Assembly (NCBI RefSeq): GCF_014643535.1
Contig: NZ_BMJQ01000008.1
Coordinates: 124,001 to 188,000 of the forward strand
Source: Aliidongia dinghuensis
Lineage (GTDB): Bacteria; Pseudomonadota; Alphaproteobacteria; ATCC43930; CGMCC-115725
Reading direction: 5' to 3'
DNA length: 64,000 nt
Under the pieces are notes generated by a model. It saw only the letters and a list, made by a program, of their open reading frames with translations, searched no databases and was not told the DNA's origin. The stretch's first letter is position 1. Each line of letters opens with the position of its first letter. The translations under genes and the position numbers were made by a program. Of this stretch, positions 25,721-34,234 are shown in pieces.

Positions 25721-26463
25721 GCACGAAGCTGGCGACGCGGCCGGTTGTCTGCATCACGCAGGCCCGGATCAATTCCTATCGCCTGCCCGCCAAGGTGCTG
25801 CGCCTCATCGCCGGCCAGCCGCTCTTGTGGTGGCATCTCGACCGGCTGAAGCGGGCGCGCCGCGTCGACCGGATCGTGGTCGCGACGACCGGCGAGCCGG
25901 CGGCCGACGCTATCGTCGAGATCGCCGAGGCAGCAGGGGCGGCGGTGTTCCGAGGGTCCGAGCACGACGTGCTCGATCGGTTCGCCGGGGCCGCAGCCCT
26001 CGTGGGGGCCGCGACGATCGTACGCGTGACGTCGGATTGCCCGGTGATCGACCCGGCGCTGATCGACCAGGCCATCGCGCTCTATGAGAGTGCCGGCGAC
26101 GCCTGCCATTACGCGAGCCTCGACGTCAGCACCTTTCCGCGCGGCCTCGATTGCGAGGTATTCAGCCGCCAGGCGCTCGACGAGGCAGCGGCGGAGGCGG
26201 TCTTGCGCGAAGATCGCGAGCACGTGACGCCGTTCATCCGCCGCAACACCGAACGTTACGCGGCGCGCTTCCTGTCGACGGCGCCTCTCGAGCGAACCTA
26301 TCGCTGGTGCGTCGACACGCCGGCAGATTTCGAGCTCGCGCGCCGGATCGTCGAGCAATTCGCCGGGGCCGATTTCGGCTGGACCGATATCGTGGCGCTG
26401 ATGCGGGCGCGGCCGGACTGGGCTGCGCTCAACATGGACGTGGCGCAGACGCCCGTGGCGTGA
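25717..26463 (+). CDS. Cytidylyltransferase family protein, PseF/SpsF-like
   Basis: 248 aa. The N-terminal nucleotidyltransferase motif (ITQARINSYRLPAKVL), VVATTGEP, and VRVTSDCPVIDP are typical of the CTP_transf_3 / SpsF group. Its overlap with pseI and the chain pseG-pseI argue that it activates the nonulosonic acid with CMP. The motif differs from classical PseF/NeuA, whose substrate loop is longer, so the substrate could be a different sugar. Flagellin follows after 215 bases. Confidence 0.78.
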   Translation: MSTKLATRPVVCITQARINSYRLPAKVLRLIAGQPLLWWHLDRLKRARRVDRIVVATTGEPAADAIVEIAEAAGAAVFRGSEHDVLDRFAGAAALVGAATIVRVTSDCPVIDPALIDQAIALYESAGDACHYASLDVSTFPRGLDCEVFSRQALDEAAAEAVLREDREHVTPFIRRNTERYAARFLSTAPLERTYRWCVDTPADFELARRIVEQFAGADFGWTDIVALMRARPDWAALNMDVAQTPVA

Positions 26464-26678
26464 CGCCGTCGAAGGGCGTGTGGAAATTCCCGGGCACAGA
26501 AATTTCAGAAAAAAGCGCGTCGCGTTAACACTCTCGTCAATCTTTTCGGCCATAACGTCTATCAGACGGGCCACGGGTGGGAAAAAATTTCCGATCCGCC
26601 GTCTGAAACCCGACCTCCCCAAATGGGGAAACCGCAGGGCTAAGCCCTCGGCCTCAACATCCTTAAAGGATGACGCAT

Positions 26679-27638
26679 ATGTCTGGCATTACGCTTACCG
26701 CGACTCAAACCGCGACCATTCAGTCCCTGCAGTCTGCCTCGGCGCTGTTCACGACGACGCAGAACGAGCTGAACACCGGCAAGAAGGTGAATTCGGCTTC
26801 GGACGACGCAGTCGCCTATTTCCGGTCCAAGTCGCTCTACGACCGGTCCAGCAACATCCTCACCCGCAAGGCCAACGTCGATCAGTCGATCCAGACGGTC
26901 CAGGCCGCGCTCGATGCGACCTCGGCGGTCGACGGCCTGCTGAAGCAGCTCAAGGGCGTGCTCGAAGGCGCCCGCGGTGCCACGACCTCGTCGCGCGTCT
27001 CGGCGACGGTGCAGTTCAAGAACATCGCCAAGCAGCTGGCGCAGCTGGTCAATGACGCCTCCTACCAGGGCCTCAACCTGCTGACCAAGACCACGGCCAG
27101 CCTCTCTACCCAGTTCTCGGAGCGGACGGCGGCGACGTTCGTCATCAGCGGCTTCTCCTACACCTCGACCGCGGCCGGCAACGCCAACTCGCTGTTCACC
27201 GCGGCGGTCGTGGCGTTCAAGGTAGACGGCACGCTCCTCTTCTCGAACGTCATCGCGTCGACGGCGAATGGCGCCGGCACGATCAAGGGCTTCTCGGCCC
27301 TGAGCCTGACCAGCTCGACGAACTATGGCTCCTTGGTCACGGCGTCGCAGGCGGCGGCGATCTTCACGGCGAGCGACAACCGGATCGATGCGGCGATCAG
27401 CCAGAACAGCGCGCTTACCGCAGCACTCGGTACCAACATCAACATCCTGCAGGCGCGCTCGAACTTCAGCGCCAGCTACTCCGCGACGCTCTCGGGTGGC
27501 GGCGACAAGCTGACGCTGGCCGACCTCAACGTCGAGGCGGCGAACTCCCAGGCGCTGACGCTCCGTCAGCAGATCGGCATCCAGTCGCTGTCGGTCACGG
27601 GTACGCAGAACTCCTCGATCCTGACGCTGCTCCGCTAA
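26679..27638 (+). CDS. Flagellin
   Basis: 319 aa, short flagellin. The D0/D1 N-terminal coiled region (ITLTATQTATIQSLQSASAL, TQNELNTGKKVNSASDDAVA) and C-terminal D0 (LADLNVEAANSQALTLRQQI, then SLSVTGTQNSSILTLLR) are conserved; the central part is Ser/Thr/Ala-rich and would expose residues suited to O-glycosylation. ATG 26679 is chosen over 26670 because AAAGGA sits eight bases upstream. Directly downstream of the nonulosonic acid genes, it is the likely acceptor of the sugar. A strong terminator follows. Confidence 0.92.
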   Translation: MSGITLTATQTATIQSLQSASALFTTTQNELNTGKKVNSASDDAVAYFRSKSLYDRSSNILTRKANVDQSIQTVQAALDATSAVDGLLKQLKGVLEGARGATTSSRVSATVQFKNIAKQLAQLVNDASYQGLNLLTKTTASLSTQFSERTAATFVISGFSYTSTAAGNANSLFTAAVVAFKVDGTLLFSNVIASTANGAGTIKGFSALSLTSSTNYGSLVTASQAAAIFTASDNRIDAAISQNSALTAALGTNINILQARSNFSASYSATLSGGGDKLTLADLNVEAANSQALTLRQQIGIQSLSVTGTQNSSILTLLR

Positions 27639-27664
27639 AGAGCCGCTTCCAGGCGAAGCTTCCA

Positions 27665-27692
27665 GGGGCTCCCGGTTCGGGAGCCCCTTTTT
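27665..27692 (+). terminator. Rho-independent terminator of flagellin
   Basis: Perfect 10-bp stem (GGGGCTCCCG with CGGGAGCCCC), loop GTT, then five T residues, 27 bases after the flagellin stop. Confidence 0.9.
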
Positions 27693-27822
27693 CTTTCCCA
27701 TGTCCAATTTTTTGCGCTGGTGTCGCCCTGCGACGCCGGTGCATTGGTTTCGCCGACGGGGCGTTCCTACATTGGCGCAAGCCCGCGCCGTCATTGCTCA
27801 GCCCGCTGGAGGACCCAAGTTC

Positions 27823-28332
27823 ATGGCCCGTTCGATCGTCCTGTTCGCAGTCGCTGCGTTGTCTGCCGCCGCGGTATCAGTTGCCCCGGCCGGTCCGGCG
27901 CTCGCCCAATCGGCCGCACCGCTGCAGACGCCGGCGCCGGGGAGCGGACCGGTCACCGCGCCGGACGAGATCCGCTATTGCCTGTGCGCGCATCAGACCG
28001 TCGACACGCTGAATGCCCGGCTCGCCACCGAGACCAAGCATCACCAGGAGGTCCAGGACCGGCTCGCGGCGCTCGACAAGCAACTGGCCGACAGCAAGGC
28101 GAACGTCGACGTCAAGCAGCCCGACCAGGTCGAGGCCTATCGCCGCCTTGTCGAGGAGCGGGAACGGACGATGGCGGAGTTCTATTACGACCTGACGCCG
28201 CAACTGCAGAAGCTGGTGGCGCAGTACAATGCGCAGACCGACAGCTACAACGCGTTCTGCACGACCCGCAGCCTGGACGCGAAGGCGCTGGAGACCGTGA
28301 AGGCCAACCTCACCTGTCCGGCGCAGGAGTGA
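27823..28332 (+). CDS. Exported protein with coiled coil, unknown function
   Basis: 169 aa. The start ATG 27823 has GGAGG about ten bases upstream. A signal peptide ends near ALAQS (residue 30), a Pro-rich linker follows (about 32-45), then a Cys pair (YCLC) and an alpha-helical, Lys/Glu/Gln-rich region (about 60-150) that should form a coiled coil, with two more cysteines near the C-terminus (AFCTT, LTCPA). Four cysteines suggest two disulfides in the periplasm. I do not recognise a family. The 3' end meets the convergent mlrC-like gene one base away. Confidence 0.7.
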   Translation: MARSIVLFAVAALSAAAVSVAPAGPALAQSAAPLQTPAPGSGPVTAPDEIRYCLCAHQTVDTLNARLATETKHHQEVQDRLAALDKQLADSKANVDVKQPDQVEAYRRLVEERERTMAEFYYDLTPQLQKLVAQYNAQTDSYNAFCTTRSLDAKALETVKANLTCPAQE

Positions 28333-28333
28333 T

Positions 28334-29821
28334 CTAGAACCAGGGCCAATCGTTCGGCCGGTCGAGCGGGTAGACCGGCCGGCGCAGGTGCCTGAAGGTC
28401 AGGAGATCATTGTCGGAGGTCGTGACGCCGTCGCCGTCGCAGGTGATGGTCGCCCGGCCGATCGGCGCGAAGCCGGCACGGTAATGGATGCGCGATTTCA
28501 GCACCAGATAGCGCTTCGCCCGCGGATCGATGCCGACCGAGGTAAAGACGCCCAAGTCCCACGGCTCGTGATGACGCGAGACGACGACGATCTCGACCAA
28601 TCCGACCTGCAGCACGGCGGTCTTGCCCATCTGCACGGTGACGCCGGTATACATCGGTCCGCGGCAGACCCACTCGCCGTCCGATACCAGCTTGACCTTG
28701 CCCGTGACCGTGAGCGGCCGGCCCTTGAGGCCGATCGACGGCATGTCGGTCTTGCCGCCGAGCGGCAGGGTGACGGTGCTGCCGACGCCGGCCCGCGCCA
28801 TCGCCTCGACGGCGTCCGGGTCCCAGACGGCGGCAACGGCGACATCGGGCAGGTCCTGGCGCAGGACCTCCTCGATCACGGTCATCACGTCCTGCGTTCC
28901 GCCTGAACCGCAATTGTCGGCATGGTCGAGCAGCAGCACTGGGCCCTGCTCGATCTGCCGCGCCCGGGCAACCGCCTCGCCGAGCGGCTCGTGGCGATAG
29001 ATGAATTCCTCTTTCTGCCGCCAGGCCTGGTCGAGCAGCCGGTCCCGCGTCTCGGCTGCTACGGCCGCGTCGCCGTCGGCGACGACGATTGCGGAGAGGC
29101 CGGCATCCGGCATGTCGGCGAGCGGAAAGCCGCCGAACACCGTCGCCGCCAGGATCGAGCCGTGCTCGGCCGCTTTCGCGGCGTCGACCAGTCCCTTCAT
29201 CGGCTCGTCGTCCGTGCCCATGCGCAGCGTCTGAGCCAGGATCGGACGGTTGCCCCAGGCCATCACCGGCTTGACCTTGCCGTCGAGCGCATCGAGCAGG
29301 ATGCGGCCGACCTGCCGGCCGACCACATGCATGTCGACATGGGGATAGGTCTTGTAGCCGATGAGCGCCGTGCAGTTGGCGACCATCCGTTCGGTCAGGT
29401 TGGCGTGCAGGTCGCAGGTGACGGCGATCGGCAGCCCGGGGGCAAGCGCGCGGATCCGCTCCAAGAGCGTGCCTTCGCCGTCCGGCGTCGCTTCGGCGAC
29501 CATGGCGCCGTGCAGATCGAGCATCGCCGCGTCGATGCCGCCCTTGGCGACGGCCTCGAGGATCGGGTCGGTCAGACAGCGGTAGGCGTCGGCGGAAACG
29601 ATGCCGCTCGGCATGGCCTCGGCGGCGATCGGGCTCACGATCTCCGCCCCTGCCGCCTCGGCGAGGTCGATATAGGCGCCGATCGGCATGGCGGTGCCGC
29701 GATAGGCCCGGACCACGTCGGGGCCGTGAAAGGCGCCCCAATCGACGAAGCGCTGCCAGGGTGTCGCGATCGGCGAGAAGCTGTTGGTCTCGTGCTTCAT
29801 CATCGCGATCAGCAGGCGCAT
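28334..29821 (-). CDS. M81 family metallopeptidase (MlrC-like)
   Basis: 495 aa, full length for the family named after microcystinase C. The N-terminal domain shows MMKHETNSFSP, AMLDLHGAMV, VTCDLHANLTERM and YKTYPHVDMH, where the metal-binding His/Asp residues reside; the C-terminal MlrC domain includes LLLDHADNCGSGG. Homologues are common in proteobacteria and are not tied to microcystin; they probably hydrolyse small peptides or amides. It lies 36 bases from hisI on the same strand. Confidence 0.85.
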   Translation of the reverse strand: MRLLIAMMKHETNSFSPIATPWQRFVDWGAFHGPDVVRAYRGTAMPIGAYIDLAEAAGAEIVSPIAAEAMPSGIVSADAYRCLTDPILEAVAKGGIDAAMLDLHGAMVAEATPDGEGTLLERIRALAPGLPIAVTCDLHANLTERMVANCTALIGYKTYPHVDMHVVGRQVGRILLDALDGKVKPVMAWGNRPILAQTLRMGTDDEPMKGLVDAAKAAEHGSILAATVFGGFPLADMPDAGLSAIVVADGDAAVAAETRDRLLDQAWRQKEEFIYRHEPLGEAVARARQIEQGPVLLLDHADNCGSGGTQDVMTVIEEVLRQDLPDVAVAAVWDPDAVEAMARAGVGSTVTLPLGGKTDMPSIGLKGRPLTVTGKVKLVSDGEWVCRGPMYTGVTVQMGKTAVLQVGLVEIVVVSRHHEPWDLGVFTSVGIDPRAKRYLVLKSRIHYRAGFAPIGRATITCDGDGVTTSDNDLLTFRHLRRPVYPLDRPNDWPWF

Positions 29822-29857
29822 CGGCCGTCTCCCCCCTCGTGTCAGCGTATCGGCGTG

Positions 29858-30268
29858 TCAGCGGTCGCCGTAGAGTTCGTCGGGCGGGGTCTCGACCGCG
29901 GCGATCACTTGCCAGTCGCCGTCGCGCGCCGCCCGGAAGAAGCAGGAGCGCCGGCCGGTGTGGCAGGCGACCCCGGTCTGATCGACGAGCGCCAGTAGCG
30001 TGTCGCCGTCGCAATCGAGCCGTAGTTCGATCAGCCGCTGGACCTGGCTCGAGGTCTCGCCCTTGCGCCAAAGGGCCGCACGCGAGCGCGACCAGTAGCA
30101 GACCCGGCCGGTCGCCAGCGTCTCGGCCACCGCGTCGCGGTTCATCCAGGCCATCATCAGGATTTCGCCGCTATCGTGCTGCTGCGCGATGACCGGCACG
30201 AGGCCGGCGGCATCAAAGCGGATCTCGTCGAGCATTGCGGCGCTCGTGGTGCGGGCGGGGGCGGTCAT
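29858..30268 (-). CDS. hisI: Phosphoribosyl-AMP cyclohydrolase
   Basis: 136 aa, HisI without a fused HisE domain, as is usual in alphaproteobacteria. Metal-binding residues are in LDCDGDT (D85, C86, D87, D89) and in TGVACHTGRRSCFF (C102, C109); also MMAWMN and WSRSRAALWRKGETS. Third step of histidine synthesis. Its other his genes are elsewhere. A 260-base gap to the ABC operon carries both promoters. Confidence 0.95.
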   Translation of the reverse strand: MTAPARTTSAAMLDEIRFDAAGLVPVIAQQHDSGEILMMAWMNRDAVAETLATGRVCYWSRSRAALWRKGETSSQVQRLIELRLDCDGDTLLALVDQTGVACHTGRRSCFFRAARDGDWQVIAAVETPPDELYGDR

Positions 30269-30528
30269 GCCGCGACATTCCTCCGATCGAAGACGTCCAC
30301 AGTTGAGCGCCGCTGGCTCATGAAGGCAAGGGGCGCGCGATGCACGCCCGCTCTGATGCGGTGGCCGTTCCGATTTGGCGGTGCAGCGACGGGCTTCGCG
30401 GCACCGCGGCGAGCGCTTGTGTTCGCAGGCGCCTTTGGTTAGCTTCCGCTAGCGGTTCGTCCGCGCAACAATAGAACTACAAAACAAGTTCGGGCCGATC
30501 GTATTTTCGTGGGAGGGGTGCCGGGGGC

Positions 30529-31281
30529 GTGAGCGACTACATCCTAGAGACTGCGGGACTGACCAAGGACTTTCTGGGCTTCACGGCCGTCAAAGGCGTG
30601 AATCTCCAGGTGCGCCGCGGCACGATCCATGCGCTGATCGGCCCCAACGGCGCCGGCAAGACCACGGTCTTCAACCTGCTCACCAAGTTCCTGAAGCCGA
30701 CCAGGGGCACCATCACCTTCAAGGGCGAGGACGTGACCTGGGTCAAGCCGGCCGATGTCGCCCGGCGCGGCATGGTCCGCTCGTTCCAGATCTCGGCGGT
30801 ATTTCCGTACCTGAGCGTGCGCGAGAACGTGCGCGTGGCGCTGCAGCGGCCGCTCGGCAACTCGTTCCATTTCTGGCGCAGCGAGTCCGTGCTCGACAGT
30901 TTGAACGAGCGGGCGGAGGAGCTGGTCTACGCGGTCGGGCTCCAGGATTTCATCCATCACGAAGCGAGCGAGCTCGCCTATGGCCGCAAGCGCGCGCTCG
31001 AGATCGCGACCACGCTGGCGCTCGACCCCGAGATGCTGCTCTTGGACGAACCGATGGCGGGGCTCGGCACCGAGGACATCGGCCGCATCGCAGCGCTCAT
31101 CAAGCGCGTCGCCGCCGACCGGACGGTGCTGATGGTCGAGCATAATCTCTCGGTCGTGGCCGATCTCTCCGACCGCATCACCGTGCTCGCCCGGGGCGAG
31201 ATCCTGGCCGAAGGCGTCTATGCCGAAGTGTCGGCCAATCCCGCCGTGATCGAAGCCTATGTGGGGACCGGGCATGCCTGA
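30529..31281 (+). CDS. Branched-chain amino acid-type ABC transporter ATPase (LivG-like)
   Basis: 250 aa. Walker A GPNGAGKTT (about residues 37-45), signature-like ELAYGRKRAL, Walker B LLLDEPMAG, and the H-loop VEHNLSVV. The start is GTG 30529. It overlaps the next ATPase gene by eight bases. Together with LivF-, LivK-, LivH- and LivM-like proteins this forms a full importer; the substrate may be an amino acid, amide or related compound, and cannot be assigned from sequence. Confidence 0.9.
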   Translation: MSDYILETAGLTKDFLGFTAVKGVNLQVRRGTIHALIGPNGAGKTTVFNLLTKFLKPTRGTITFKGEDVTWVKPADVARRGMVRSFQISAVFPYLSVRENVRVALQRPLGNSFHFWRSESVLDSLNERAEELVYAVGLQDFIHHEASELAYGRKRALEIATTLALDPEMLLLDEPMAGLGTEDIGRIAALIKRVAADRTVLMVEHNLSVVADLSDRITVLARGEILAEGVYAEVSANPAVIEAYVGTGHA

Positions 31282-31996
31282 CGCATCCGCCGCGACGACG
31301 ACGCTGCTCGAGGTCGCCGACCTGCACGGCTGGTACGGCGAATCGCACATTCTGCACGGCATGAATTTCGAGATCCGGCAGGGCGAGGTCGTAACGCTGC
31401 TCGGCCGCAACGGCGCCGGCAAGACGACGACCTTGCGCGCGATCATGGGCATGCTGGGCCGTTCCCAGGGCTCGATCCAGTTCGAGGGCCGCCAGATGTG
31501 CGGCCTCGCGTCCAACAAGATCGCAAAGCACGGCATCGCCTATTGTCCCGAGGAGCGCGGCATCTTCGCGAGCCTGTCGGTCGAGGAAAACCTGATGCTG
31601 CCGCCGGTCGTGCGGCCGGGCGGCATGACGGTGCCAGAGATCTACGAGATCTTCCCCAATCTGCTCGAGCGACGCCGGAGCCCCGGCACGAAGCTCTCGG
31701 GTGGCGAGCAGCAGATGCTGGCGATCGGCCGCATCCTGCGTACGGGGGCGAGCCTCTTGCTGTTCGACGAACCAAGCGAAGGCCTGGCGCCCGTCATCGT
31801 CCAGCGCATCGGTGAGGTGATCCGGACATTGAAGGCCAAGGGCTTCACCATCCTCTTGGTCGAGCAGAACTTCCGCTTCGCCTCGACCGTGGCGGACCGG
31901 CATTATGTGGTCGAGCACGGCACGGTCATCGACATGATCAAGAACAGTGAAATCGCGGCCAACGCGGACAAGCTGCATACCTATCTGGGTGTCTGA
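31274..31996 (+). CDS. Branched-chain amino acid-type ABC transporter ATPase (LivF-like)
   Basis: 240 aa. Walker A GRNGAGKTTT, the Q-loop/signature LSGGEQQM, Walker B LLLFDEPSEGLAP and the H-loop LVEQNFRFA. ATG 31274 lies inside the end of the livG-like gene; GTG/ATG frame from 31259 is unlikely. It pairs with the LivG-like subunit at the cytoplasmic face of the transporter. Confidence 0.9.
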   Translation: MPDASAATTTLLEVADLHGWYGESHILHGMNFEIRQGEVVTLLGRNGAGKTTTLRAIMGMLGRSQGSIQFEGRQMCGLASNKIAKHGIAYCPEERGIFASLSVEENLMLPPVVRPGGMTVPEIYEIFPNLLERRRSPGTKLSGGEQQMLAIGRILRTGASLLLFDEPSEGLAPVIVQRIGEVIRTLKAKGFTILLVEQNFRFASTVADRHYVVEHGTVIDMIKNSEIAANADKLHTYLGV

Positions 31997-32000
31997 TAGG

Positions 32001-32017
32001 CAGCGCCGAAGGCGCTG
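32001..32017 (+). terminator. Hairpin after the LivF-like gene
   Basis: Stem CAGCGCC with GGCGCTG around loop GAA, five bases after the stop. No T-tract follows, so it is more likely an mRNA-stability or partial attenuation element than a full stop, since the binding-protein gene begins 43 bases on. Confidence 0.45.
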
Positions 32018-32059
32018 TTCCAAAACAGAAATCAGCGGTTTTTAGGGGGAGAGACAAGC

Positions 32060-33265
32060 ATGCGTCTTCAGGGAATTTCCGCGCTGCTCGCGGCGACCGC
32101 ACTTGCATCCGGCTTCGCGATGACGGCTTCGGCAGAGACGATCAAGCTGGGCGTGCTGAACGACCAGTCGGGTGTCTACACCGACCTGTCCGGCCCCGGC
32201 GGCGTCGACGCGGTGCGCATGGCGGTCGAAGACGCCGGCGGCGCCATCAACGGCAACAAGATCGAGGTCGTCTCGGCCGACCACCAGAACAAGCCCGACG
32301 TCGGCACCTCGATCGCGCGGCAATGGTACGACCAGGATCATGTCGACGCGATCTTCGACGTGCCGAACTCGGGTGTGGCGCTCGCAGTCCAGGAAGTGGC
32401 GCGTGAGAAGCACAAGATCGTCATGTTCTCCGGCCCCGCCTCGTCGGACCTGACCGGCGCCAAGTGCTCGCCGACCGGCGTGCATTGGACCTACGACACC
32501 TACGGCCTGGCGAAGGGAACCGGTGCTGCCGTCACCAAGTCGGGCGGCGACAGCTGGTTCTTCCTGACCGCCGACTATGCCTTCGGCCAGGCGCTGGAGC
32601 GCGACACGGCCGCGGTCGTCCAGGCGAACGGCGGCAAGGTGCTAGGCGAAGTGCGCACCCCGCTGGGGTCGCCGGACTTCTCGTCCTTCCTGCTGCAGGC
32701 GCAATCGTCCAAGGCCAAGATCATCGGCCTCGCCAATGCCGGCGGCGACACGGTCACCTCGATCAAGCAGGCGGCCGAGTTCGGCATCACGTCTGGCGGC
32801 CAGAAGCTCGCCGGCCTGCTCGTGTTCCTGTCCGACGTCAATTCGCTCGGCCTGAAAACCGCCCAGGGCCTGGAACTGACCGAATCGTTCTACTGGGACC
32901 TGAACGACGAGACGCGCGCCTTCTCGAAGCGCTTCTTCGAGCGTAACAAGAAGGAGCCGACGATGGTGCAGGCCGGCCTCTACGGGGCGGCCAAGCATTA
33001 TCTCGAGGCGGTGAAGGCGACCGGCTCTACCGACAGCGACAAGGTGATGGCCGCGATGCAGGCCAACCCGATCAACGACTTCATGACCAAGAACGGCCAA
33101 CTGCGCAAGGACGGCAAGGCCGTGCGCGACATGTACCTGTTCGAGGTCAAGAAGCCCGAGGAATCGAAGGGGGCGTGGGACTATTACAAGCTGATCCGGC
33201 AGATCCCGGCAGCGGAAGTGACCCGGCCGCTCGCCGACGGTGGCTGCCCGCTGGTCAAGGGCTGA
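32060..33265 (+). CDS. ABC transporter substrate-binding protein (LivK/Peripla_BP_6 type)
   Basis: 401 aa. A signal peptide ends at about residue 26 (TASAETIKLG). The mature protein has the fold's hallmarks: LGVLNDQSGVYTDLSG, NKPDVGTSIARQW, DSWFFLTADYAFG, FSSFLLQAQ and GLANAGGDT. It lies between the ATPase and permease genes and is bracketed by hairpins. A close paralogue with no transporter genes is at 59156-60364 (shared WTYDTY, GGDSWFF, LANAGGDT, FYWDxNDETRAF, RPLxDGGCPLVK). Confidence 0.9.
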   Translation: MRLQGISALLAATALASGFAMTASAETIKLGVLNDQSGVYTDLSGPGGVDAVRMAVEDAGGAINGNKIEVVSADHQNKPDVGTSIARQWYDQDHVDAIFDVPNSGVALAVQEVAREKHKIVMFSGPASSDLTGAKCSPTGVHWTYDTYGLAKGTGAAVTKSGGDSWFFLTADYAFGQALERDTAAVVQANGGKVLGEVRTPLGSPDFSSFLLQAQSSKAKIIGLANAGGDTVTSIKQAAEFGITSGGQKLAGLLVFLSDVNSLGLKTAQGLELTESFYWDLNDETRAFSKRFFERNKKEPTMVQAGLYGAAKHYLEAVKATGSTDSDKVMAAMQANPINDFMTKNGQLRKDGKAVRDMYLFEVKKPEESKGAWDYYKLIRQIPAAEVTRPLADGGCPLVKG

Positions 33266-33277
33266 TTGACCCGAGTT

Positions 33278-33305
33278 CGGGAGCCGCTCTCGTAGGCGGC
33301 TCCCG
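33278..33305 (+). terminator. Strong hairpin between binding-protein and permease genes
   Basis: Perfect 10-bp stem (CGGGAGCCGC with GCGGCTCCCG), eight-base loop, 12 bases after the binding-protein stop, and no T-tract. Such intergenic stems usually protect the upstream mRNA and lower permease expression. Confidence 0.6.
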
Positions 33306-33337
33306 CCTGCAGACCGCCGAGGTAGGACGTTCGATCC

Positions 33338-34234
33338 ATGTACGTGATTCCATTGCTTGGCATTCCGCCACAGGTGCTGTTCGGCCAGTTGCTGCTGGGA
33401 CTGATCAACGGCGCCTTCTACGCCATGCTGAGCCTTGGGCTCGCCGTCATCTTCGGCCTTCTCAACATCATCAACTTCGCTCACGGCGCGCTCTACATGA
33501 TGGGCGCGTTTGCGGCGTGGCTGATGCTCGATCATCTCGGCATCGGCTACTGGCCGGCGCTGATCCTGAGCCCGCTCCTGATCGGCGCGTTCGGCGTGAT
33601 CCTGGAGAAAACCTTCCTCCACCGGATCTACAAGCTCGACCATCTCTACGGGCTGCTGCTCACCTTCGGCCTGGCGCTTATCATCGAGGGCCTGTTCCGC
33701 AACTACTACGGCGTGTCCGGCCAAGCCTATGACGCGGTGCCGGACCTGCTGAAGGGCGGCAATAACCTGGGCTTCATGTTCCTGCCGACCTACCGCGGCT
33801 GGGTCGTCGTCGCTTCGCTCATCATCTGCTTCGGCACCTGGTTCGCGATCGAGCGCACCAAGCTCGGCTCCTACCTGCGCGCGGCGACCGAGAACCCGAA
33901 GCTGGTGCAAGCGTTCGGCATCAACGTGCCGCGCATGATCACGCTGACCTACGGCTTCGGCGTGGCACTCGCCGCCATGGCGGGGGTGCTGGCGGCGCCG
34001 ATTTATCACGTGAGCCCGCTCATGGGCTCCGACATCATCATCGTCGTGTTCGCCGTCGTCGTGATCGGCGGCATGGGCTCGATCGTCGGCGCCGTCATCA
34101 GCGGCTTCGGGCTCGGCATCATCGAAGGCATGACCAAGGTTTTCTACCCGGAGGCGTCCAACACCGTGATCTTCGTCGTCATGGCGATCGTGCTGCTGGT
34201 CAAGCCCGCCGGTCTGTTCGGGAAGGCGGCGTGA
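33338..34234 (+). CDS. Branched-chain amino acid-type ABC permease (LivH-like)
   Basis: 298 aa, mostly hydrophobic, with about eight transmembrane segments. Family signatures: LLLGLINGAFYAMLSLGLAV near the start, LNIINFAHGALYMMGAF, FLHRIYK, and the cytoplasmic EAA-like loop near RAATENPKLVQAFGINV. It overlaps the LivM-like gene (TGATG). Inner-membrane half of the importer. Confidence 0.9.
   Translation: MYVIPLLGIPPQVLFGQLLLGLINGAFYAMLSLGLAVIFGLLNIINFAHGALYMMGAFAAWLMLDHLGIGYWPALILSPLLIGAFGVILEKTFLHRIYKLDHLYGLLLTFGLALIIEGLFRNYYGVSGQAYDAVPDLLKGGNNLGFMFLPTYRGWVVVASLIICFGTWFAIERTKLGSYLRAATENPKLVQAFGINVPRMITLTYGFGVALAAMAGVLAAPIYHVSPLMGSDIIIVVFAVVVIGGMGSIVGAVISGFGLGIIEGMTKVFYPEASNTVIFVVMAIVLLVKPAGLFGKAA

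Noticed and set aside
26464-26678. Sigma28-type flagellin promoter (TTAAC and GGCCATAA)
   Set aside because: The -10-like element is 6 of 8, but the spacing to any -35-like TAA element does not fit.
30446-30455. CCGCTAGCGG palindrome between hisI and the ABC operon
   Set aside because: Only 10 bases, with no flanking repeats and no obvious cognate regulator.
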